Source: JAWLHA01 sp041690535 (GTDB lineage: Bacteria; Pseudomonadota; Gammaproteobacteria; Thiohalomonadales; Thiohalomonadaceae). From it: a DNA stretch of 46,893 nucleotides. Location: the NCBI GenBank assembly GCA_041690535.1, contig JAWLHA010000032.1, positions 1 to 46,893 on the forward strand, written 5' to 3'. Shown here piece after piece: positions 24,737 to 33,660 of the stretch; the first letter of the stretch is position 1, and each line of letters begins with the position of its first letter. A program made the position numbers and the translations under genes. The notes beneath the pieces are model-generated. The model was given only the letters and a program-made list of their open reading frames with translations, was not told where the DNA came from and searched no databases.

Positions 24737-26371
24737 ATGGAAGCACTGGCCGAAGATGATGTTCCGCTCATGCGGGTTATGGCGCTGCACGCGCTGGGAT
24801 ACTGTGAACGGCTGTTCTATCTGGAAGAAGTGGAAGAGATCCGGGTTGCCGACGACCGTGTCTATGCGGGAAGGACCTTGCACGAAACCCAGGTGGACCA
24901 AGATGGCGACTGGTCGAGTGTACAGTTGGAAAGCCAGCGCTGGGGCCTTAAGGGCAAGGTGGACTATGTTCGGTATAGGGACGGCAAACTGGTCGCATTC
25001 GAGCACAAGAAGGGGCGGTCACGGGGTGATGAGGCGTGGGAATCCGACCGGCTCCAGCTTATCGCCTACTGTGTATTGTTGGAGGAACACCTCGGCAAAC
25101 CGATAAGCGAAGGACGCATCCGATACCATGCCAACAACAAGACGGTGATCCTCTCCATTGGCGAGGCCGAGCTGGAACGGCTTACTGGTGCCGTGGCCCG
25201 CGGTCGGGCGCTCGCCCAATCTCTGCAACGCCCGCCGGTTTGCGCCAACGAAAATCTCTGTGTGCGTTGTTCACTGACCCCGGTCTGTCTGCCGGAGGAG
25301 GAACGCTTCCTATCCCACGGAGAGAACGAAAACGCGGATGCGGTGCGGCTGTTTCCAGCCGAAGATGAGCGGCGAACCATTCACATAACGGAACCCGGTA
25401 CGCGCCTTGGTCGCAGCGGACACGAAATTGTCGTGACCCCAAAGGACAGCGATCCGGTGCGGCTGCCAGGTCGGGATGTGGGTACGCTTGTTCTCCATGG
25501 CAATGTGCAGATGAGCACGCAATTGCTCCACTACGCTATCGCCAACGATATCGGCGTTCACTGGCTCTCTGGAGGCGGTCGTTATGTGGGCAGCGTCGCT
25601 CCCCCAGGGGGCGTGCAACGGCGCCTTCGGCAATATCGAGCCTTGACTGAAACAACCCTCCGTACTCGCCTCGCACGTTCCATCGCCCAATGCAAAGTAG
25701 AAAACCAGGTGCGTCTCCTGCTACGGGTTGCCAGGAATCGGAATTGCCGAACCGAGGTGGAACCCGCTGTTACGGCCATGCGCGGCGAAATCCGCGCGAT
25801 CGCAGTCTGTGATAATCCTGATACTTTGCGCGGCCATGAAGGACAGGCCGGCAGGCGCTACTTTGGAGCCCTCCCGCGGCTGCTCGACCCAGAATGCAAG
25901 GCGATGGTGTTCTGCGGACGCAATCGCAGACCACCCCAGGATGGCTTCAACGCGGCGCTCTCATTTGGCTATGGGTTGCTATACCGCGATATCGTTGCGG
26001 CTATCAATGTGGTTGGCCTGGACGCGGCACTCGGGTGTTTTCATCAGCCACGGACCGCTGCATGGCCCCTCGCCCTGGACCTGATGGAGTTGTTTCGCGC
26101 AGTAGTGTGGGACCTTTCCCTGATCGCCTCAGTCAATCGCAAGCAGTGGCGCGACGAACACTTCGTGAGAGGAGGAAACCAAGTATGGCTTTCGGATCGG
26201 GGGCGCAAACTTGCCATCGATCTGTATGAAAATCGCAAGCAGGAGGAATGGAGGCATCCCATGCTCGGCTATTCCATGAGTTACGCCCGTGCCATGGAAC
26301 TGGAGGTGCGTCTGCTGGAAAAAGAGTGGAGCGGAAAACCAGGGCTATTTGGCAAGATGAGATTGCGCTAA
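24737..26371 (+). CDS. cas4-cas1: Cas4-Cas1 fusion, spacer-acquisition enzyme
   Basis: The 544-residue protein joins Cas4 (residues 1-190) to Cas1 (205-544). Cas4 has Cys23 and the cluster Cys169, Cys175, Cys178, Cys184 for an iron-sulfur centre. His49, Asp76, Glu89 and Lys91 form the RecB-like nuclease site that trims prespacers at the PAM. Cas1 has its metal triad Glu368 (GHEGQAGRRYF), His436 (FHQPR) and Asp448 (LALDLMELFR), so it looks active as the integrase. Such fusions are a mark of MYXAN and I-U/I-G type loci. GGGGGGAG precedes the ATG. The stop overlaps cas2 (TAATG). Confidence 0.95.
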   Translation: MEALAEDDVPLMRVMALHALGYCERLFYLEEVEEIRVADDRVYAGRTLHETQVDQDGDWSSVQLESQRWGLKGKVDYVRYRDGKLVAFEHKKGRSRGDEAWESDRLQLIAYCVLLEEHLGKPISEGRIRYHANNKTVILSIGEAELERLTGAVARGRALAQSLQRPPVCANENLCVRCSLTPVCLPEEERFLSHGENENADAVRLFPAEDERRTIHITEPGTRLGRSGHEIVVTPKDSDPVRLPGRDVGTLVLHGNVQMSTQLLHYAIANDIGVHWLSGGGRYVGSVAPPGGVQRRLRQYRALTETTLRTRLARSIAQCKVENQVRLLLRVARNRNCRTEVEPAVTAMRGEIRAIAVCDNPDTLRGHEGQAGRRYFGALPRLLDPECKAMVFCGRNRRPPQDGFNAALSFGYGLLYRDIVAAINVVGLDAALGCFHQPRTAAWPLALDLMELFRAVVWDLSLIASVNRKQWRDEHFVRGGNQVWLSDRGRKLAIDLYENRKQEEWRHPMLGYSMSYARAMELEVRLLEKEWSGKPGLFGKMRLR

Positions 26372-26661
26372 TGTCCGAGCGCCATTGGTATCTTTTCGCA
26401 TACGACATCCGCGACCACCGGCGCTGGCGCCAAGCCTACAAGTTACTGCGCGGAACCGGAGACCATCTGCAGTATTCTGTGTTCCGCTGCTATCTCTCGG
26501 CAACACAGATGGAGTCGTTACGATGGGAGTTGGAACGGGAGCTTGCCGAGGAAGATGACCTCATGATCATCCGCCTTGCCCCCCAAAGTACCGTTATCGA
26601 ACGAAAAACCGGCAAACCGTCCCGATGGAATGAACCGGGGCCCCGATTCGAGGTATTCTAA
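26371..26661 (+). CDS. cas2: Cas2, structural partner of Cas1
   Basis: The 96-residue protein has a ferredoxin-like fold with the Cas2 start WYLFAYDIRDHRRWRQAYKLLRGTGDHLQYSVFRC. Asp12 occupies the conserved metal position. Two Cas1 dimers bridged by a Cas2 dimer integrate new spacers at the leader end. The ATG shares one base with the cas1 stop. The leader and array begin 189 bp downstream on the same strand. Confidence 0.95.
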   Translation: MSERHWYLFAYDIRDHRRWRQAYKLLRGTGDHLQYSVFRCYLSATQMESLRWELERELAEEDDLMIIRLAPQSTVIERKTGKPSRWNEPGPRFEVF

Positions 26662-26850
26662 TGTCAAGTATCACCAGATGGACTTACGCCCACCCCGCGA
26701 AAACCTCCCCACGATGCTGATAGCACCTATACTTACGCAAAAAACTGAAGACCAGCATGCTTGAAAAGAACAAAGCACTTGATTTCACTCATAAAGTACC
26801 AATGACACCACTTGCCACACAGGTCCGACATGCTGTTGACGAAAACCCGG
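26662..26850 (+). promoter_or_regulatory. CRISPR leader
   Basis: The 189 bp between cas2 and the first repeat are richer in A and T than the flanking genes (for example around 26735-26790). The intact repeats start here and the decayed repeat lies at the far end, so this is the leader side and transcription should run rightward. I cannot place a firm promoter or integration-host-factor site. Confidence 0.75.
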
Positions 26851-28095
26851 GTGATCAATCCTCTGATGCCGAAAGGCGTTGAGCACAAGGTGTCCACGTT
26901 GGACTTGACGGTGCCCTGATCGTGATCAATCCTCTGATGCCGAAAGGCGTTGAGCACTTGCCCGCCGTGGTGCCGATGGCGCCGGTGTCGATGTGATCAA
27001 TCCTCTGATGCCGAAAGGCGTTGAGCACTTCGGGGTGGGCACCAACCCCGAATGGGCCGAATGGTGATCAATCCTCTGATGCCGAAAGGCGTTGAGCACC
27101 TTGCGAGCATGCGAACCTTGCTGGTTGCAACGCGTGATCAATCCTCTGATGCCGAAAGGCGTTGAGCACTAGACCACGCCCTGATTGGTGTAGACGCCGT
27201 CCCAGGTGATCAATCCTCTGATGCCGAAAGGCGTTGAGCACTCGGTTACGCCGGGGCAGGACCTCGCCTATAGCGTGTGATCAATCCTCTGATGCCGAAA
27301 GGCGTTGAGCACATCCCCGTACCACGTCGAACCGTAGGAAACATACGGTGATCAATCCTCTGATGCCGAAAGGCGTTGAGCACCGCGTACGGCAGCGCTG
27401 CACGCAGACCTCGATTTGTGTGATCAATCCTCTGATGCCGAAAGGCGTTGAGCACGCGACGGTGTTCGGCAGCAGGCCGCTGGCCGACCGCGTGATCAAT
27501 CCTCTGATGCCGAAAGGCGTTGAGCACAAGCTGGAGGAGTCCAGCGGCCAACTGGCCGACGAGGTGATCAATCCTCTGATGCCGAAAGGCGTTGAGCACT
27601 CGAAGGCGAACTCGGAGGTCTCGTCCTTCACCTTGTGATCAATCCTCTGATGCCGAAAGGCGTTGAGCACACCTACGCGATCGAAGCGGCCAAGCTCGGC
27701 CGGCGTGATCAATCCTCTGATGCCGAAAGGCGTTGAGCACAGTGCGCGGATCACGTCGGCATCGAGGTCCACCTGTGATCAATCCTCTGATGCCGAAAGG
27801 CGTTGAGCACCAGGGAACCCCGTTTGGCGGACTCGCAGTCTGATGTGGTGATCAATCCTCTGATGCCGAAAGGCGTTGAGCACACGTTTTGTACAGCGTC
27901 GCAGAAGACCTGATCAAGTGATCAATCCTCTGATGCCGAAAGGCGTTGAGCACACCGAGGCGGAGCTGAGCGAGGCGGCGGCACAGGTGTGATCAATCCT
28001 CTGATGCCGAAAGGCGTTGAGCACATTCGCATACGCCACACACGGACCCGTGATATCACGTGACCAATCCTACGATGCTCACTGAAGGCAGACCA
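26851..28095 (+). CRISPR. CRISPR array, 17 intact repeats plus one degenerate, 17 spacers
   Basis: The 36-bp repeat begins GTGATCAATCC and ends GGCGTTGAGCAC, with a GCC-GAAA-GGC hairpin in the middle. All 17 copies from 26851 to 28024 look identical. Starts are at 26851, 26922, 26993, 27064, 27134, 27206, 27277, 27348, 27420, 27492, 27564, 27635, 27705, 27775, 27848, 27918 and 27989. Spacers are 34-37 nt. The 18th repeat (28060-28095) is decayed in its 3' half, marking the trailer end. The repeat ends are nearly inverted (GTGATCAA, TTGAGCAC). Several spacers read as open protein code, for example spacer 11 on the minus strand, as expected for phage-derived DNA. By eye no spacer matches the rest of this window. 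Confidence 0.98.
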
Positions 28096-28143
28096 GCGGT
28101 TACCAGACCCACGTGTCGCAGCTCTGCTGATCCACGGCGAACG

Positions 28144-28245
28144 CCCACCCAGGCAACGAGCTTCGAAAAGCCGCGCATCCTCACTCCAGCCCCAGGTGCG
28201 GGAAGGTTGGCCAACAGCATAGCAGCCTGGCCGGTGCATGGGCCT
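28144..28245 (-). pseudogene. Duplicated 5' end of the AsmA-family gene
   Basis: About 100 bp here match 14441-14541, covering the upstream region and the first codons of the AsmA-family gene (SKLVGW becomes SKLVAW) with few changes, including a shared run of about 37 bases. The match ends soon after the start codon and no AsmA body follows. It lies between the decayed last CRISPR repeat and the next gene. It is a stray duplicate, perhaps with an orphan promoter. Confidence 0.75.
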
Positions 28246-28306
28246 TTTGGGGCACAAGGAGGGTCGCCGGGAGTGGCGAGATCGGGCTACATAGCGTGCG
28301 GACTCA

Positions 28307-28492
28307 CTAGAGCACCGAACAGGTAAACGGAAAGATCGCCAATCGCAGCCAAATTGCGCCGCAGGTGGCGGGGGCAGCGAACCGAGGTGGATAAGCGCAG
28401 CGCATCCACCAATTCGACGCCGCACGGTGGATGCGCTGCGCTTATCCACCCTACATGTTGGGCGCGTCGGATTTATCTGTTCGGTGCTCTAG
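28307..28492. repeat. Inverted-repeat element with an inner 25-bp perfect hairpin
   Basis: The ends are a 21-bp inverted repeat with one mismatch (CTAGAGCACCGAACAG at the left, its complement at the right). Inside, 28386-28410 and 28426-28450 are perfect 25-bp inverted copies of GGTGGATAAGCGCAGCGC..., separated by 15 bp. The block at 28335-28379 is also found at 123-166. I see no clear target duplication. The right end recurs alone at 45619-45643. No coding potential; the remaining bases to 28650 show nothing else I can support beyond the upstream region of the next gene. Confidence 0.75.
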
Positions 28493-28650
28493 ACTTGCGG
28501 GAGCAGGTCGCGGCGGAGCGGAATAGTCCACGACAGGGAGGGTCTATGGCGGAACAGCTCAGAGGCTCCGTGGTGTGGTGACCGGCACCTTGGCGCCTTC
28601 GCTGCGGAGCCTGGTGAGAAATGCAGCTAGGGAAACGCCCGTAGGCAAGC

Positions 28651-29943
28651 ATGGCCATTGCCACCCACGGTAAAGCGACCGAACGGCAACTCTTTGCCTG
28701 GGCGCTCTACGATTTCGCGAACAGTGCCTTCCCCACGGTCATCCAGACCTTCCTGTTCGCCGCCTATTTCACCCGCCGGGTGGCCGAAGACGAGACCACC
28801 GGTACGGCTCAATGGGGCTTGGTGATCGGGTTGGCGGGTATCTTCGTGGCCTTGGCCGGGCCGGTGACGGGTGCAGTGGCCGACCAATTGGGCCGGCGCA
28901 AGCCCTGGATTGGCGGTTTCACCCTCCTTTGCGTCGTCGCCACGGCGTTGCTGTGGTTCGTCGAGCCCACCACCGCGTGGGTGTGGCCGGCGCTGCTGCT
29001 GGTGGCGGCGGGCACCGTGGGGGCGGAGTTCGCCAGCGTCTTCTACAACGCCATGCTCCCCACTCTGGCCCGCCGGGAGCGCCTGGGACGTTGGTCCGGC
29101 TGGGCCTGGGGGTTGGGCTATACCGGGGGACTGGTCTGTCTGGTGCTGGCGCTGCTGGCGTTCGTCGGTGAGGAGCCCTGGTTTGCGCTGGACCGGGAGC
29201 AGGCCAAGGATGTGAGGGCCACCTTTCCACTGGCCGCGGCCTGGTACCTGCTGTTCGCCCTGCCGCTGCTGCTGTTCACTCCGGATGTGCCGGCGCGCGG
29301 CCGGGGATTTCGCCAGGCGACGGTCGGCGGGGTACACCAGCTCATCGGCACCTTTCGCCAAGCCCGCCGCCATGGCCCGCTGTTCCGCTTCCTCATTGCC
29401 CATCTGGTGTATACCGATGGATTGGCGGCGTTGTTTGCCTTTGGGGGGGTGTATGCCGCCGGCACCTTCGACATGAGCGAGCCGGAGGTGCTCGGATTCG
29501 GCATCGCACTGAACATCAGCGCCGGGATCGGGGCATTCGGATTCGCCTGGATGGCAGACTGGCGCAGCAGCAAGGCGACGGTGATCACCTCGCTGATCGG
29601 GCTTGTGGTCACCGGGGCGGCGGTGTTGCAGGTGGAGAGTGTGGCACTGTTCTGGACCTTCGGCATCCTGCTGGGGCTGTTCGTGGGGCCGGTGCAGGCC
29701 GCCAGCCGCTCCTACCTGGCGCACCTGGCCCCACCGGAGATGCGCAATCAGATGTTCGGCCTGTATGCTCTCTCGGGAAAGGCAACGGCCTTTATCGCAC
29801 CGCTCCTGGTCGGTTGGATCACATACGTCTCCAACAGCCAGCGGGTGGGGATGTCGGTCATCCTGATCTACTTCGGGGTCGGAATCGTGCTGATGTCGCG
29901 CGTGCCGCGTGACCGTCCGAGAGGAGGCCAGGGGCGGGGTTGA
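28651..29943 (+). CDS. MFS transporter, UMF1 family
   Basis: The 430-residue inner-membrane protein has 11-12 predicted helices and the UMF1 (Atg22-like) signature near its start: LFAWALYDFANSAFPTVIQTFLFAAYF. LGRRKPWIGGF follows in the loop between helices 2 and 3. Bacterial members have no established substrate; the family is named after yeast Atg22, a vacuolar amino-acid effluxer. It stands alone, with the CRISPR trailer and repeat-rich DNA upstream. ATG at 28651 gives the expected N-terminus; the ribosome site is weak. Confidence 0.88.
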   Translation: MAIATHGKATERQLFAWALYDFANSAFPTVIQTFLFAAYFTRRVAEDETTGTAQWGLVIGLAGIFVALAGPVTGAVADQLGRRKPWIGGFTLLCVVATALLWFVEPTTAWVWPALLLVAAGTVGAEFASVFYNAMLPTLARRERLGRWSGWAWGLGYTGGLVCLVLALLAFVGEEPWFALDREQAKDVRATFPLAAAWYLLFALPLLLFTPDVPARGRGFRQATVGGVHQLIGTFRQARRHGPLFRFLIAHLVYTDGLAALFAFGGVYAAGTFDMSEPEVLGFGIALNISAGIGAFGFAWMADWRSSKATVITSLIGLVVTGAAVLQVESVALFWTFGILLGLFVGPVQAASRSYLAHLAPPEMRNQMFGLYALSGKATAFIAPLLVGWITYVSNSQRVGMSVILIYFGVGIVLMSRVPRDRPRGGQGRG

Positions 29944-30075
29944 GCCGGGGAAAGGGAGGACGCGGAGTGCGCGGCTGAGCCCGTCGCACGGCAGAGGGAG
30001 CGCCCCGGCACTTGAGCGAAAGAACGGTGGCAAACCGCAACCCTGCTCGGTCGCGCCTGCCACCGCTCCCATCCC

Positions 30076-30450
30076 TTACTTCACCACTTTCCGCGCCGTT
30101 TCCAGATAGGCCTTGCCTTGCACCTTAGCCGTTTCGGGGTCGGAGTGTTCCGAGGCCACATGCACCGCCTCGAGGGTGTCGGCCAAGACCTCCAGCTCCG
30201 CCCGGATCTTTTCGAGGGCGTTTTCCAGGGTGTAGGTAAGTTCGTGTACCTGATGCAGCTCCAACGGGGTCAGGGTATCCCGAACAACGATTGCCGAGAG
30301 CTTATTGTTGTATTCGGAGAAATTGGAGAGTGCCTGCTCCAGGGTTTCGGCAGGCTTGCCTTTGAAGTGGTCCGGGCGCTCACTTGCAAGGGTCGGCGCG
30401 GAAATGGCGAAAGCGAGGATGCCAGCGATCAAGAGTGCGTGTTTCTTCAT
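30076..30450 (-). CDS. Small periplasmic DUF6746-like protein
   Basis: The 124-residue product has a clean signal peptide (MKKHALLIAGILAFAISAPTLASE). The mature part is a helical domain (ETLEQALSNFSEYNNKLSAIVVRDTLTPLELHQVHELTYTLENALEKI) resembling DUF6746, which occurs in gammaproteobacteria, often near redox genes. It has no cysteines or metal motif. Function unknown. It is a single gene facing the MFS transporter gene. Confidence 0.72.
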   Translation of the reverse strand: MKKHALLIAGILAFAISAPTLASERPDHFKGKPAETLEQALSNFSEYNNKLSAIVVRDTLTPLELHQVHELTYTLENALEKIRAELEVLADTLEAVHVASEHSDPETAKVQGKAYLETARKVVK

Positions 30451-30623
30451 ATGGGTTCCCTTACAGGCATATCACCTGATCACAAAACATGGTGTCTGTT
30501 GAAAACGGTCGGAGGGCCAGGAAGCCCTTGCCTTCACTGACTATGCTGCAAAGTCACGCGTGGCTGGTCGCGCCCTGGCTGCGGTTACGGGTGTGGCCGC
30601 AGAGGCATTTCCATACTCTGGAG

Positions 30624-30796
30624 GTAACTACTCGCCCCCTGTCATCCCGCGAAGGCGGGAATCCAGTCTGGTCAAGGCTGAGCAGGTAAGACTGTTTGAT
30701 TCTCCCTGCGCAAGTGGAGAACACCACTCGTTCACTTGTCACCTTTCTGGATTCCCGCCTTCGCGGGAATGACGGTTTCGGGGGGCGAGTAGTTAC
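30624..30796. mobile_element. MITE-2 with 8-bp target duplication
   Basis: The ends GTAACTACTCGCCCC and GGGGCGAGTAGTTAC are perfectly inverted. CTCTGGAG occurs on both sides (30616-30623, 30797-30804), a perfect 8-bp duplication. Inside, near-palindromic ATTCCCGC..GCGGGAAT blocks at 30644-30663 and 30751-30770 are inverted to each other, bracketing about 85 bp. No coding potential. The rest of 30451-30961 shows no gene I can support. Confidence 0.93.
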
Positions 30797-30961
30797 CTCT
30801 GGAGGAGAGTGTAATGCGAACGATTATCATTTGTAAATATCGGTTGCCGATCTTTGTTGTGGACCATACAGGTCTGCCTCTCAGTCGTGCTCATCTATGG
30901 TCACGGGCGCCTCGGGGGCATAGAATCGTTGGCCCTCGGAAAGCTACTGACATTCACTGCA

Positions 30962-31363
30962 ATGAGAATTTTCGTCCGCATCTTCTTCCGTACGTTGCGC
31001 ATCCTGCTGACCCCGTTTGTTCTGTTGTGGGAAAGGCTGACCACGCCCGCCGGCATAGTGCGCTCCCCTGAGGAGCAGGCCCGCATCGACGCGGAGACCC
31101 GGGGGCTCGCGCTTTACCAATTCAAGACCTGCCCCTTCTGCATCCGTGTGCGCCGCCACCTTCGGCGGCTCTCCCTCAACATTCCGCTGCGGGACGCACA
31201 GCACGATCCCGTCAGTCGGGACGAATTGCTCCAGGGCGGCGGCCGGTCCATGGTGCCTTGCCTGAAAATCGCCAAGGAAGATGGCGAGGTCACTTGGCTC
31301 TACGAATCTGCGGAGATCATCGCCTATCTGGAGGAGCGGTTCGGTACTCCGTCCGCCAGTTGA
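30962..31363 (+). CDS. Membrane-anchored glutaredoxin-like protein
   Basis: The 133-residue protein has a hydrophobic N-terminal helix (MRIFVRIFFRTLRILLTPFVLLWERL), then a thioredoxin-fold glutaredoxin domain with active site CPFC (in LYQFKTCPFCIRVRRHLRRL). The cis-Pro region (SMVPCLKI) and C-terminal LYESAEIIAYLEERFG are like the N-terminal domain of glutathione transferases. It should reduce disulfides or bind glutathione at the cytoplasmic face of the membrane. I start at ATG 30962; the frame is open earlier, but the upstream residues do not look conserved. Confidence 0.83.
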   Translation: MRIFVRIFFRTLRILLTPFVLLWERLTTPAGIVRSPEEQARIDAETRGLALYQFKTCPFCIRVRRHLRRLSLNIPLRDAQHDPVSRDELLQGGGRSMVPCLKIAKEDGEVTWLYESAEIIAYLEERFGTPSAS

Positions 31364-31385
31364 GTGGGCGCCGACCCACCCGGGT

Positions 31386-32012
31386 TCAACCTACAGGGGG
31401 ATGGCGGGGCCTGAACCAGCGCCGCAGCAGGTAGTGGGTGGGGAGATAGAGAGCCAGCGGCAGCAGCACCATCAGCAGCCCCACATACACCGGGTCGGGT
31501 ACCCACTCTTGACGCAAATCGCCGGGACCATAGACCCAGTTGATGTTCTGCTCCGGGGTGGAGAAGAGGCGGCTCAGGAGCAGGGTGATCCAGGCGAGCA
31601 GTGTCTGTGCCTTCAGGGCGCGCTCGTCGTAGCCGAGGCGATACATCATCCACAACATCAGCGGCGGAAGAGCCAGGTGAAACCCCGACAGCGCGCGCAG
31701 ATAGAGGGCCATTTCGGGGTCGAGCATGTAACCGGCGAGGCCGAGGGGGGCTTCTCCCAATGCCAGGGCAGCGAGAAAGTCGATGATCCAGCCGATTTCC
31801 GGAAGCAAAACCCCGACCGCCATCATGCTCGCCAGCAAGCTGCTTTCCCGCCACAGCGCGATGAGCAGTCCCAGGAGGGCGATATCTGAAAACCAGAGGA
31901 AGTTTGCCGGTCCGTGCTGCACCCAATAGATGGGCACCAGTATCGCGACGAAGAGGGTGTAGGGCAGTTTGAGGGCCAGGGGAAAGCGGCGCTCGGGGCC
32001 GTGGTTGGTCAA
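31386..32012 (-). CDS. Polytopic membrane protein of unknown function
   Basis: I do not recognise a named family. The product, about 208 residues, has six or seven hydrophobic segments (LPYTLFVAILVPIYWVQHGPANFLWFSDIALLGLLIALW and later VYVGLLMVLLPLALYLPTHYLL) and many Trp and Tyr. The start is probably TTG at 32012, with AGGGAG seven bases ahead; the frame extends to 32102. It lies downstream of the frameshifted cytochrome gene on the same strand, so the two may share a transcript. Confidence 0.68.
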   Translation of the reverse strand: MTNHGPERRFPLALKLPYTLFVAILVPIYWVQHGPANFLWFSDIALLGLLIALWRESSLLASMMAVGVLLPEIGWIIDFLAALALGEAPLGLAGYMLDPEMALYLRALSGFHLALPPLMLWMMYRLGYDERALKAQTLLAWITLLLSRLFSTPEQNINWVYGPGDLRQEWVPDPVYVGLLMVLLPLALYLPTHYLLRRWFRPRHPPVG

Positions 32013-32117
32013 GGGTGAACTCCCTCTGCTGGGCGCTTCACTGGGCAGTTGCGTTGTCGCCTGCGGGGGCAACAGCTGCCACGCCCCGGGTTCGCTCCAC
32101 ACGCTTGGCTGGGAGGT

Positions 32118-33385
32118 TCACTCCTCCCGGACTGCGTCCTCCTCGGGGGGACGGCTATCGCCCTCGAGATAGAGCAGATAGTGGATGAGCGCCTGCTGCG
32201 CCCCGGTGTCGAACCCGGCCGCCTCGTCGACCCAGAATTCGTGTCCGATTCCGGAGAGGTTGAAGCGCCTGAGCATCGGATCGGCGCGGTTGGCCGCGAC
32301 CACCTGTGCACGCAAGTCCCGGTCGAGTAAGGCCATCAGGCTGTTGGCCGGATCGGGCACGATGCCGCGCAGCAGGGTGCCGGGCATCCCCAGGTCTCTA
32401 TCCCGATCCGGCCCCACAGCGACTCCCCCCAGATGCAGATAGGGGGCGGTGAAGCGCAGGCCGATGAGCCCCTTGACCTTGTATCCCCCCTCGCCATCCT
32501 GGGCGCGGATACGCAGGCTCTCCTCTTCGCTGCGCAGATCGGTGGGGACCTCCAGCACCGGGGCCCCCTCCGGGATGGGTACCGGCGTGTCCAGGGTCCA
32601 GAGGGTGGGGACCGGATCGAAAATCTGTCCCGTCTTCTCCAGCGCCTTTGCGCGCTTCGGCTCTGTGCCCACTTCGGAGACGGGAAGAACGCGGTTGTTG
32701 GTGAAGGCCGGGCCGGAGTGGCAGGTGGCGCATTGGGCCGCCAGGAACACCTCTTTGCCGCGCCTGAACAGCGCCTCGTCCACCGGGTGGCTTCGGCGGT
32801 GGCCACCACGGTGGGGCAGGCCTTGGAGGCCTCACCCTGGATCAACCCCGCCACTGCGCACGGCAGATGCTGGAGGATTGGGGCGACGAGCTGGGGCTGA
32901 GCTTTCGTCGCGTCCTCGGCCAGGTGCACCTGCAAGTTATCGGTGCCCCGCCCCCCGAGGGCGATGAGGGCACGGGTCATCGCCCAAGGGGTGATGGGGC
33001 CATCCAGGGCGCCGATGACATCGCTCAGGAAGTATTCGTTGTCGAAGGTCTCTGTGTAGAAGGCGTCCCGGCCGAAGGCGAGGAGCTCCTCGTCGATGCG
33101 GACGGCGCCGTTCGCCGGTGAGAGCAGGGCCTGCCCCTCCGGCGTCTGAAGGAGCCGGGCGGCCTCCTCATGGCTGATCGGGTGACCCAGGACATCGTAG
33201 GCGGGCAGGGGATGGCGCTCGGGGTTGACCACCTTCGACAGTGGTGGGACGTACGCGTAGTCGAAGCGGCCGAACAAGCCGAGCAGCAAAATGGCCGCCG
33301 CCAGAAGGAGTATCGCGCCCAACAGATAGCGCCCGCTCTGGCGCGCCCTTCCCCCTCCCGAAGGGGGGATGCGAGTCGTAGGCAT
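32118..33385 (-). pseudogene. Membrane-anchored c-type cytochrome gene with a frameshift
   Basis: One protein is split between two frames. Residues 1 to about 199 (from ATG 33385) have an N-terminal anchor (YLLGAILLLAAAILLLGLFG). After a shift near 32785-32787, the other frame continues with VDEALFRRGKEVFLAAQCATCHSGPAF, giving one CxxCH heme c site, and YKVKGLIGLRFTAPYLHLGG, as in the C-terminal domain of MauG/RoxA-like di-heme proteins. Restoring one G in the run GGG (one C in the coding strand) rejoins the halves as EATPVDEALF. It is either a real lesion or a sequencing error; the downstream half shows no other decay. Confidence 0.82.
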
Positions 33386-33491
33386 CGTGACTATCCCGGG
33401 TGAGATGAATCAGCGCGGCCCGAAGCGGCGCGCCTTCTTGCAATGGACCCAAGCATAGCAAAGCTGGCGCATTTTCCGGGCGTACTCTCCG

Positions 33492-33621
33492 GGCCCCTAA
33501 CGCCTATTCACGTCATGGCCGTGCTGTGAGCGACGTAAGTCCTTGAAAGCAGGTCCGGCTGTGAATACGACCGACATGGACGTCGGGAGTGAAGATTAAG
33601 CAGGAGCAATCATCTTCCGAT
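33492..33621. mobile_element. MITE-1 copy D, decayed left half
   Basis: The segment matches the left part of copy C: a mutated terminus, ACGGCCGTGCTGTGAGCG-like subterminal sequence with changes, the arm GTAAGTCCTTGAAAGCAGGT, and the 51-bp module (33568-33618) with two or three changes. No right end is found, so this is a truncated relic just before the G6PDH-like gene's stop codon. Confidence 0.8.
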
Positions 33622-33660
33622 CCATTTGATGCCGAGCAGCTGCGAAACTTAGTGTGTTAC

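Noticed and set aside
26851..28095. Long open frames running through the CRISPR array on both strands
   Set aside because: They arise because the 36-bp repeat lacks stops in some frames; the products are repeat-encoded and not proteins.
30818..30840. A possible Fur box (ATTATCATT core)
   Set aside because: Only one half-site agrees well with the consensus; too weak to call.
30814..31071. An 85-codon frame with a strong GGAGGAG site ahead, overlapping the glutaredoxin gene
   Set aside because: The ribosome site is good, but the product resembles nothing and its 3' half only mirrors the glutaredoxin gene in another frame. It could be a short leader peptide; I could not support it as a gene.
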